Assembly (NCBI RefSeq): GCF_047228825.1
Contig: NZ_JBFEGN010000088.1
Span: 1 to 14,120, forward strand
DNA from: Siminovitchia sp047228825
GTDB lineage: Bacteria; Bacillota; Bacilli; Bacillales; Bacillaceae_C
DNA length: 14,120 bases
Reading direction: 5' to 3'
In this document: positions 8,964-14,120 of the stretch, piece by piece
How the letters are laid out: every line of letters starts with the position of its first letter
Numbering within the stretch: position 1 is the stretch's first letter
Program-made: the position numbers and the translations under genes
Notes under the pieces: model-generated
What the model saw: only the letters and a program-made list of their open reading frames with translations
The model's database searches: none
What the model was told of the DNA's origin: nothing

Positions 8964-10490
8964 TCCGTACCCCTCCTTTTTATTAATCAGTGCGCATGCA
9001 ATGCTAAGTGTTTTTTCCCATTCCCATGTATCCATAGCTACCGGATTTGAGGCACGATGAAAAACACTTCTTACGATGTCTAAAGGAATTGGCTGGCCAT
9101 CGACAATACAAGGTATCATCCTGGCCATTAAGCCCTTAACGATTTTATCGCTTGTATTTGGCCCATATGCAGCAAAGGCAATGTCTCTTGGTGCAGGTGC
9201 TCCAAAAAAAGGGTTATATTTTCCGGCCCGGTTTTTTCTGTAGCGATGTTCCCATACACATGTTGTGTGCCAGCTTTTTAGCTTATCTAAATAAACTGAC
9301 TTGTCCAAACTCCGGTAATAAAGAACAGCCATCCTTCCTGTTGTTGCGGAATCCAGCACTAGTATTTGTACATTTGAATGGGCCGTTAAGTCAGCATTGT
9401 AACCGGATATGGCTTTTGATACCTGCTCAGCATAATAATCAAAAGTATAAGCTGTTTCATCTTCATTTTCTGTTTCAGGAGCTGTTTCATCTTGACCAAA
9501 AACTGAAAAGCTATCTTCCAAAACATCCGGCAATTCCACTTTATCATTTCCCCAAACAAGAAATACTCTGCCATCGACAATCTTCGCCTGTTTATTAATG
9601 AGCCATTTTAAGGCGTTATGAGCCTTTTGCGAAACGTCATAACTGATACTGGCTACTTGAGTGGCTTCTTTGAATCTTCCCCGAAAAGTAAAGCCACTCG
9701 TATCGTTTGCTGAAATAAGTTTCGCCTTGTCCCCTGCATTGCGAATCTTGTTTGCATGCCTTTCAGTACTTGGCAGCTTTTTTCCCGTTACATAACATAC
9801 ATCTTCATTACCAAGCATGTCATTATAAAAATGAATAAATGACTGGTACATATCGGGATCTTGCCAAACTTTTTTTGTGATTTTATTAGGGTCGTATATA
9901 TTGAATCTAATAAAGGCGCCTTCTTGAGCTCCGGAAATAACTGAAAAAATAAGTGGCTTTTCACCAATGTATTCCTCATTCTTTTTTTCCCACTTTTCAA
10001 TTAACTTTCCATTGGAATCGAGCCACAAAATTTTTTGTGCAACCAGATCTTTAATCAACTGTCTTTTTTTCAAATAAGAATAAATGCTTTTTACTTTATC
10101 CGTTGCAAAGGGTGATTCCGCCCAATCCTTTAGCTGATTGATATAAACAGAAAACGGTTCTTCCTTGTTGATTTTCCCTCCATATTCAATGTAGTCTCCT
10201 GCCACATAGCTGAGTTTGTCATGCAAAGGATATGGAGCCACTTTTGAACCGGCACGGCTTGCTGATTCCTCTGTACTCGGAATTACAGTAACGGCATTGT
10301 TTTTATCTGTTATTACCTCAGCTGAATGGAAGTGTCCGCTGGGTGTCACTGATACTTCAATGTGTGCCGTTTGTGTAGTATGGGAAACAGGCAATAATGT
10401 ATATTCCTGTCCATTCGGCTTTAATTTGATGACGCCAACTTCATTTATATTCGCTTCATATGTTTCGTACAAATTGAGAAGCCAACTCAT
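8550..10490 (-). CDS. cas8c: Cas8c (Csd1), Cascade large subunit
   Basis: Cas8c is the large subunit of type I-C Cascade that reads the PAM and opens the target DNA. The 646-residue product starts MSWLLNLYETYEAN, a typical Csd1 N-terminus, and ends with the family motif SGRYLLGFSSQRYEL. An ATG five codons upstream (10505) is in frame. I prefer 10490 because GGGAGGTGA (10503-10495), which forms the last codons of cas5c, sits seven bases before it, and because family members begin at MSW. Only four bases separate the cas5c stop from this start. The C-terminal part is very probably also made separately as Cas11c from an internal GTG. I see no disruption of the frame. Confidence 0.97.
   Translation of the reverse strand: MSWLLNLYETYEANINEVGVIKLKPNGQEYTLLPVSHTTQTAHIEVSVTPSGHFHSAEVITDKNNAVTVIPSTEESASRAGSKVAPYPLHDKLSYVAGDYIEYGGKINKEEPFSVYINQLKDWAESPFATDKVKSIYSYLKKRQLIKDLVAQKILWLDSNGKLIEKWEKKNEEYIGEKPLIFSVISGAQEGAFIRFNIYDPNKITKKVWQDPDMYQSFIHFYNDMLGNEDVCYVTGKKLPSTERHANKIRNAGDKAKLISANDTSGFTFRGRFKEATQVASISYDVSQKAHNALKWLINKQAKIVDGRVFLVWGNDKVELPDVLEDSFSVFGQDETAPETENEDETAYTFDYYAEQVSKAISGYNADLTAHSNVQILVLDSATTGRMAVLYYRSLDKSVYLDKLKSWHTTCVWEHRYRKNRAGKYNPFFGAPAPRDIAFAAYGPNTSDKIVKGLMARMIPCIVDGQPIPLDIVRSVFHRASNPVAMDTWEWEKTLSIACALINKKEGYGVALNKETDDRDYLFGRLLAIADVLERNALDKNDQRATNARRYMNSFAQHPERTWRIIQGALQPYQARLGKKVEYYNRLIDEVLTKMKIEDFNNRPLSGRYLLGFSSQRYELYQKKDKNFSVKEVQNEEEMKDADVRP
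8970..8978 (-). promoter_or_regulatory. Internal ribosome binding site for Cas11c
   Basis: AAGGAGGGG lies within the cas8c coding region, where it encodes part of the Lys-Lys-Glu-Gly stretch. It stands eight bases (measured from GGAGG) before an in-frame GTG. It is as strong as the site used by cas8c itself, so internal initiation should be efficient. Confidence 0.8.
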
Positions 10491-10494
10491 TTTG

Positions 10495-11208
10495 TCACCT
10501 CCCATCCTCTAGATGTTGTAAAAGAACATCTGCAGCTTCCACATTTGTTGAGTCAAATGCTTTAGGCTCCATATCAAATAGTTCTCTTACATTGGTACAT
10601 TCCTCCGGCCGGATAAACTTGATATATCCGTTTTTCATAACAGGATTCCATAAGCGGACTTCCAGTTTATTTTTACCTGTTTCATCCGGATAGTTGAAAC
10701 CGTGCACCATTGTTCCAAGATACATGTCCCCTTGATTATCGTAAAAACCTTCACCTTCGCCAAAGCGACAGGGTTCTACATAACCTTGGCATTCCCTGGT
10801 GCCGAGAAAGATATCTCTTCTGCCACCAGCTTTCAATGAGCGCTTTAATATGTTGTGATGTTTGTGCTCGTTTCGGTCATAGGCCAAGTCTGGACGGTGG
10901 GGGTTAAATACGAAATGGGCCTTTACTTGGTAGCAAACATCTCTTAAGTATGTATAATGCGCCAGCGTATTTCCTCCCCCATATTCAATCGGCCGGATCC
11001 CTTTTGATTCCATTTTGATTTGATTCATTACACGAATTTCATCGATGATATACATAATTGTTGGCTTCCAGTAAATACTTTCTAATATTCCCTTTACAGC
11101 CTGATAACTAGGCACACTATACGTCATCTTTTCACCGCCCAGCTTTGTGAGCGGATCGGTAAATAGTGCATAGGAGCCAAAAACTTTAAACTCCACCGAG
11201 TTACGCAT
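10495..11208 (-). CDS. cas5: Cas5c (Cas5d), crRNA-processing nuclease of Cascade
   Basis: In type I-C there is no Cas6. Cas5c cuts the repeat at the 3' base of its hairpin, leaving an 11-nt 5' handle, and stays in Cascade bound to that handle. The product is 237 residues from the ATG at 11208. Y46 (in SIYWKP), K116 and H117 (in NEHKHHN) fall at exactly the numbers reported for the catalytic residues of the Bacillus halodurans enzyme, which supports this start and an active nuclease. A GTG six codons upstream (11226) would extend the frame, but the ribosome binding site lies inside that extension. It is the first gene of the operon driven by the promoter at 11244-11272. Its enzyme should also cut the degenerate repeat at 11339-11366. 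Confidence 0.97.
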   Translation of the reverse strand: MRNSVEFKVFGSYALFTDPLTKLGGEKMTYSVPSYQAVKGILESIYWKPTIMYIIDEIRVMNQIKMESKGIRPIEYGGGNTLAHYTYLRDVCYQVKAHFVFNPHRPDLAYDRNEHKHHNILKRSLKAGGRRDIFLGTRECQGYVEPCRFGEGEGFYDNQGDMYLGTMVHGFNYPDETGKNKLEVRLWNPVMKNGYIKFIRPEECTNVRELFDMEPKAFDSTNVEAADVLLQHLEDGR

Positions 11209-11211
11209 ATT

Positions 11212-11221
11212 CTCACCTCCT
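11212..11221 (-). promoter_or_regulatory. Ribosome binding site of cas5c
   Basis: AGGAGGTGAG has its AGGAGG core seven bases before the ATG at 11208. This fixes the cas5c start there rather than at the upstream GTG at 11226. Confidence 0.9.
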
Positions 11222-11243
11222 ATCACAATAACCTTTCACTTAC

Positions 11244-11272
11244 ATAGTAACTTTTTCCAAGGGGAAAGTCAA
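11244..11272 (-). promoter_or_regulatory. Promoter of the cas5-cas8-cas7-cas4-cas1-cas2 operon
   Basis: On the minus strand the -35 box TTGACT (11272-11267) and the -10 box TACTAT (11249-11244) are separated by exactly 17 bases, a strong sigma-A promoter. Transcription should start near 11236-11237, giving a leader of about 28 bases to the cas5c ATG. The upstream terminator at 11384-11413 should insulate it from cas3. The -35 box lies inside the 34-bp stretch that the plus-strand guide RNA would target (11255-11288). Confidence 0.88.
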
Positions 11273-11291
11273 TAATTATATATTATACGAA
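11272..11291 (-). promoter_or_regulatory. Predicted self-target of the mini-CRISPR guide, with TTC PAM
   Basis: On the minus strand TTC (11291-11289), the consensus type I-C PAM, is followed by GTATAATATATAATTAT (11288-11272). The guide of the plus-strand RNA reads GTATATTATATGATTAT (11367-11383). They agree at positions 1-5, 7-11 and 13-17 and differ only at 6 and 12. Beyond position 17 the match stops. Type I Cascade flips out every sixth target base, so these mismatches should not matter. A bound complex would cover the -35 box of the cas operon. The short match should allow binding but not full R-loop formation and Cas3 cleavage. Confidence 0.85.
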
Positions 11292-11313
11292 TAAAAAATA
11301 TTCATTTTTCCTA

Positions 11314-11322
11314 TGTTATAAT
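11314..11322 (+). promoter_or_regulatory. Extended -10 promoter of the mini-CRISPR RNA
   Basis: TGTTATAAT contains a perfect TATAAT (11317-11322) preceded by the TGn extension. No good -35 box lies 16-18 bases upstream, which is common for extended -10 promoters. Transcription should begin near 11329, about ten bases before the degenerate repeat. The region just upstream is next to the predicted Cascade binding site, so bound Cascade might also dampen this promoter. Confidence 0.7.
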
Positions 11323-11338
11323 TTTGGTTAAAGTTTTT

Positions 11339-11366
11339 GTCGCTATTTATTAGCGTGGATTGAAAT
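11339..11366 (+). repeat. Degenerate CRISPR repeat (single pseudo-repeat)
   Basis: It reads GT, arm CGCTA, loop TTTAT, arm TAGCG, then TGGATTGAAAT. The array repeat has GT, a 7-bp stem CGCACTC/GAGTGCG, loop TTCGT and the same TGGATTGAAAT tail. The stem is shorter, with inner base pairs changed on both sides so that pairing is kept. The loop stays at five bases and the 11-nt handle is identical. It is on the strand opposite to the array and about 5.8 kb from it. The kept hairpin and handle suggest selection for Cas5c processing rather than decay. Confidence 0.93.
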
Positions 11367-11383
11367 GTATATTATATGATTAT

Positions 11384-11413
11384 AAAAGCCTATCCGATAT
11401 TGGATAGGTTTTT
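11384..11413. terminator. Bidirectional intrinsic terminator shared by the mini-CRISPR RNA and cas3
   Basis: A perfect 7-bp stem, CCTATCC (11389-11395) and GGATAGG (11402-11408), encloses a six-base loop. It is followed by TTTTT on the plus strand (11409-11413) and by CTTTTAT on the minus strand, with matching A runs opposite. It therefore ends both the plus-strand small RNA and the leftward cas3 transcript. The cas3 stop codon overlaps the edge of the T run. The guide-target match ends at 11383, exactly where this element begins. Confidence 0.9.
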
Positions 11414-13844
11414 ATATTAGTTCTAATGAAAAACCGCTTTCACCTTCTATGTCTATACCGTATTCTTCACTATATGCCCCTTCAGTTAGCATGAGCATTT
11501 TTCCGTCAAAAGCCGCTTTGATATTGCCGTTTTTTATAAGTTGATCTTTTTCGTATGTATATATGTTAACTGTATACTGCTGCGCTTTCTTAAAACAACT
11601 TCCCAAACTCTCAAGTGTCTGGCTGCCATTGAGGTCCGCAATCACTTCTTTGCCGCCTTTGTAGGGAACAATTACAGATGTAGTGGGCTGATCAATTACT
11701 TGAAAATGCTCCGCTGCACTCCCGTAACTATTAACGAGAAATAGTGGTACTCCATTTTTCTTTCGCAGTGTATAGGCTATACAATATGCGTTATCCTTTC
11801 TTTTTTGCATGAGCAGATCGGTCATATTTTGGCCCAACTTTTTTACATAGTAATTTAAATTCGTGGAGAACTCCGAATAAAACTCCTGAAAATAACGGGT
11901 CATAGCTTCCTGTGAAAGCAGATGGCCTCCATGACTGTTGGGGTCAATTTTTAGATCTTGCAATATTTTTTTGGTGATTTCTTTTCCTTTTTTTATTTCT
12001 GGGAGTTTATTTAAATTCTCCTCAACATGATTTATGACAAATACTTTCTGAATTCCCATCTTTCCGTGGCGATTGCATCGACCTGCGGCCTGAGCGATAG
12101 AATCCAAACCTGCCAAGGAACGAATGACACATTGAAAGCTGATATCAACACCTGCTTCTATTAGCTGAGTGCTGACACAAATGACTTTTTCTTTTTTAGT
12201 TAAATGCTGTTTGACTTCATCCAAAATATCTTTTCGGTGTGCCGCACACATTGAAGTGCTTAAATGATAAACAGGAATATTATTTAGTTTTGCGATCAAT
12301 TTTTCGTATAAATCCTTCACAACTGCCTTTGTGTTCAAAATGACCAAAATGCTACTATTTATTTTAATAGTTTTTACAATAAAGTTGACCAACTTTTCAT
12401 TTGTAAAAATTTTATTTGTCGCCAAATCTACAATTTCAACTCGTTTAAACGCCTCTATAACTTCATTAAGGTTATGAATCATCTCAGCATCAGCATCAAT
12501 TTCCAATTTGTTTTCGACAAAATCTAGTGCCGGCTGAGTGGCTGTACAAAGAATCAAGCTGCTTTTTCCATATGATTTTAAAAAGTTGAGTGCACTATTG
12601 AATAATGATACACAAGCAGTCGGCACTTTTTGTACTTCATCAAAAATAATCACCGATTCACTTAAATTATGGAGCCTGCGAATATTACGGCTTCCTTTTG
12701 CATAAAACGTATTCAGAAATTGAACCATCGTTGTAAAAATAATGGGAGCATCCCAGTTGTCCTTTGCCAGTTTCAATTTTTCTTTTATACTCATTATGCC
12801 GTCATGATTTTCGTCATTGTCATTTTCTTCTTCATCCATAACAACATTTGAATGGTGTTCGAGTATATTGGCTTCATCTTGTAATATGTTTCTGATTTCT
12901 TCAGCATTTTGTTCGATAATGGTTGTATAAGGTACTACATAAATAATGTGCTTTTTATCATATAACTGCGCATGTTTCAGCGCGTACCTCAAACTGGCAA
13001 GCGTTTTGCCGCCTCCCGTGGGAATGGATAATGTATAAATACCCGAAGGCCTTTCGGCAAAGCTGTCACATTGGTCTGACATTTCTTTGCGGAGAATATT
13101 GATGGGAGAATCAGCATCTCCTCGATTTTGTAAAAAATGAATGTGCTCCATTAACCTACTATAATATTTCTCAAATAGAAATTTGTGATTTTTTGGAGGT
13201 TGATACGGTTTATCTTCTTCAAACAATCTAGTATTCGTGCGATCTGCATCAATAAGTGCGCTAAAAATGAATTTCGTTAAAAACATGCATTTTTGTTCAG
13301 TTGTTTTTGTTCGATCCTTTATAAGGAAAGACTTTAACTCTTCAGCGGCCTTTTTGACATAGTCTGCAAAATCTTTTTCCGAAATGACATTTTGGAAAAA
13401 TCTATCTTTTGCCTGTTCAAATTCGGATAAATCTTCTTTAGTGACTCTCTTCAAGTAAGGGGATTCCAGGTTTTCATTCAGATAGTCTTTTAAATATGAA
13501 TGATGTGAGATAATTGCATTCCCAACAATTTCAGCTAACCTGCCAGGAAATTCCTCAATTTTTCCCGAATGGTACTGATTATATAAAAGCTTTCCGCCTG
13601 CAGTGGAATGATCTACCGTTCCCCGTGCCGGAGCCTCATCGGGATTATGTACAGCCACTTGTATGTAATTACAAAATTCCTCAGTAAATTTCCCCATGTC
13701 ATGAAGCATTCCCGCTAAACCGGCAATATGTTTTACACCTATCTTTTCGCCAAATTTTTCCGCTAGTTCTTTAACTTCAAGTAAATGTTCCTCCACCGTT
13801 TGAATGCAACCGTCGCTTTTACGAATATGTGCTATAAAGCTCAT
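11412..13844 (-). CDS. cas3: Cas3, HD nuclease and helicase
   Basis: Cas3 is recruited by target-bound Cascade, unwinds the DNA and degrades it. The product is 810 residues from the ATG at 13844. The N-terminal HD nuclease has H20, H48-D49 (GMLHDMGK), H79 and H114-H115 (IISHHS), with D199 further on. The superfamily 2 helicase follows, with Walker A PTGGGKT (275-281), the DEVQ box (402-405), TAT (434-436) and motif VI QAAGRCNRHG (585-594). All key residues are present, so it looks active. An in-frame ATG 24 codons upstream (13916) exists, but GGGAGG (13855-13850) five bases before 13844 and the usual MSFIAHI start favour 13844. It has its own promoter and terminator, apart from the other cas genes. 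Confidence 0.97.
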   Translation of the reverse strand: MSFIAHIRKSDGCIQTVEEHLLEVKELAEKFGEKIGVKHIAGLAGMLHDMGKFTEEFCNYIQVAVHNPDEAPARGTVDHSTAGGKLLYNQYHSGKIEEFPGRLAEIVGNAIISHHSYLKDYLNENLESPYLKRVTKEDLSEFEQAKDRFFQNVISEKDFADYVKKAAEELKSFLIKDRTKTTEQKCMFLTKFIFSALIDADRTNTRLFEEDKPYQPPKNHKFLFEKYYSRLMEHIHFLQNRGDADSPINILRKEMSDQCDSFAERPSGIYTLSIPTGGGKTLASLRYALKHAQLYDKKHIIYVVPYTTIIEQNAEEIRNILQDEANILEHHSNVVMDEEENDNDENHDGIMSIKEKLKLAKDNWDAPIIFTTMVQFLNTFYAKGSRNIRRLHNLSESVIIFDEVQKVPTACVSLFNSALNFLKSYGKSSLILCTATQPALDFVENKLEIDADAEMIHNLNEVIEAFKRVEIVDLATNKIFTNEKLVNFIVKTIKINSSILVILNTKAVVKDLYEKLIAKLNNIPVYHLSTSMCAAHRKDILDEVKQHLTKKEKVICVSTQLIEAGVDISFQCVIRSLAGLDSIAQAAGRCNRHGKMGIQKVFVINHVEENLNKLPEIKKGKEITKKILQDLKIDPNSHGGHLLSQEAMTRYFQEFYSEFSTNLNYYVKKLGQNMTDLLMQKRKDNAYCIAYTLRKKNGVPLFLVNSYGSAAEHFQVIDQPTTSVIVPYKGGKEVIADLNGSQTLESLGSCFKKAQQYTVNIYTYEKDQLIKNGNIKAAFDGKMLMLTEGAYSEEYGIDIEGESGFSLELI

Positions 13845-13849
13845 ATGAA

Positions 13850-13855
13850 CCTCCC
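13850..13855 (-). promoter_or_regulatory. Ribosome binding site of cas3
   Basis: GGGAGG stands five bases before the ATG at 13844 and is the reason for choosing that start over the ATG at 13916. Confidence 0.8.
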
Positions 13856-13929
13856 AAACAAGAACTTTAGTAAACCGAAGATTTTTATAGGCTGTTTGTC
13901 CTATTTCTGAAAGCAATACAATTTTCCTA

Positions 13930-13958
13930 ATTTTACATCACAAAGAAAATTTGGTCAA
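13930..13958 (-). promoter_or_regulatory. Promoter of cas3
   Basis: On the minus strand TTGACC (13958-13953) and TAAAAT (13935-13930) are separated by exactly 17 bases, a good sigma-A promoter. It would start transcription near 13923 and give an untranslated leader of about 80 bases. The upstream in-frame ATG at 13916 would lie only a few bases inside that transcript, which also speaks against its use. I see no match to the mini-CRISPR guide here, so cas3 does not appear to be in the same feedback loop. Confidence 0.75.
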
Positions 13959-14010
13959 TATGGATTAGCTTCAACACGAAAAAATATAGTCGCATAATAA
14001 ATAACCGACC

Positions 14011-14036
14011 TTTTTATGGATTCATTTTCATAAAAA
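14011..14036. repeat. AT-rich inverted repeat upstream of cas3
   Basis: TTTTTATG (14011-14018) is matched by CATAAAAA (14029-14036) around a ten-base loop. It lies about 50 bases upstream of the cas3 -35 box. It could be an operator or the end of a neighbouring transcript, but with one G-C pair per arm it may be chance. Confidence 0.3.
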
Positions 14037-14120
14037 AACAGGGGTATGAGTAAAATGTTTGTGGGCGAATAGTTGTTCCTCTCATTTGAGGCCTAAGTGG
14101 GGTTTGCTCTTACGAAATGA

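Larger units (their letters stand above)
11329..11413 (+). ncRNA. CreR-like mini-CRISPR RNA predicted to repress the cas operon
   Basis: This is a compact RNA gene of about 85 nt lying antisense between cas5c and cas3. In order it has about ten bases of 5' leader, a degenerate type I-C repeat (11339-11366), a guide (from 11367) and an intrinsic terminator hairpin (stem from 11389) in place of a second repeat. Cas5c cutting after the repeat stem would leave the normal 11-nt handle on the guide. The guide matches the cas5-cas2 promoter beside a TTC PAM. Cas-regulating RNAs (CreR) from modulatory mini-CRISPRs are known to autorepress type I-B, I-E and V-A systems. This is the same design in type I-C. 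The structure is seen directly. Expression and repression are inferred. It is not a creTA pair, as no toxin gene fits between it and the cas promoter. Confidence 0.85.

Noticed and set aside
7042..9598. Open frames on the plus strand opposite cas4, cas7 and cas8c, the longest 148 codons at 9152-9598.
   Set aside because: They lie opposite well-supported cas genes, show no family resemblance and lack good ribosome binding sites, so they are antisense shadows.
11209..11226. A longer Cas5c starting at the GTG at 11226.
   Set aside because: The ribosome binding site AGGAGG lies within that extension. The ATG at 11208 also gives the catalytic residue numbers Y46, K116 and H117 known from the family.
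11275..11298. A second match of the mini-CRISPR guide to the plus strand of the same region (TATATTATA at 11279-11287 and scattered bases after it).
   Set aside because: The bases at the PAM position are ATT, not TTC. Guide position 1 mismatches, and the mismatches fall at read positions (1, 11, 14, 17). It reflects the near-symmetry of the AT-rich site. The minus-strand match fits much better.
11227..11411. A creTA-type toxin-antitoxin RNA pair.
   Set aside because: The region has a guide with a pseudo-repeat, but no small toxin gene or second transcription unit fits between the guide target and cas5c. The target is the cas promoter itself, which fits a cas-regulating RNA.
13845..13916. A longer Cas3 starting at the ATG at 13916.
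   Set aside because: The extra 24 residues are not typical of Cas3 starts. The predicted transcript begins only about seven bases before that ATG, and the strong GGGAGG site precedes the ATG at 13844.
14046..14072. A tiny plus-strand frame, ATG to TAG, of eight codons.
   Set aside because: It is too short and has no clear ribosome binding site or context.

Overview
The window holds one complete type I-C (Dvulg subtype) CRISPR-Cas locus. The AT-rich composition, the strong AGGAGG ribosome binding sites and the sigma-A-type promoters point to a Gram-positive Bacillota host, probably a bacillus. The CRISPR repeat closely resembles the type I-C repeat of Bacillus halodurans as I remember it. I cannot name the species. 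Everything is coded on the minus strand, so the locus reads from right to left, except for one small RNA gene on the plus strand.

Layout from right to left. The flank 13959-14120 holds no gene I can support. cas3 (13844-11412) has its own promoter and ends at a bidirectional terminator. A 203-bp gap (11209-11411) follows. It carries the promoter of a second operon running leftward, and a small plus-strand RNA gene running rightward towards cas3. The second operon is cas5c, cas8c (with an internal start giving the small subunit Cas11c), cas7c, cas4, cas1 and cas2. Its genes overlap or are separated by at most nine bases. After cas2 come a leader of about 168 bp (5731-5564) and an array of 83 identical 32-bp repeats with 82 spacers (5563-101). 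Positions 1-100 show no recognisable feature. By hand count the spacers are 32 to 37 bases long, mostly 34.

The genes form a full immune system. Cas4, Cas1 and Cas2 acquire spacers at the leader end. Cas5c cuts the array transcript. Cas5c, Cas7c, Cas8c and Cas11c form the Cascade surveillance complex, and Cas3 degrades the target.

The most interesting element is the small RNA gene at about 11329-11413. It has an extended -10 promoter, a single degenerate CRISPR repeat, a short guide and a terminator. The degenerate repeat has a rewritten but still paired stem, the same loop length and an identical 11-nt handle. The guide matches the promoter of the cas5-cas2 operon next to a TTC PAM. Over guide positions 1-17 the only mismatches are at positions 6 and 12, the bases that type I Cascade flips out and does not read. 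This looks like a Cas-regulating mini-CRISPR (CreR type) by which type I-C Cascade represses its own operon. I do not recall a described type I-C example.
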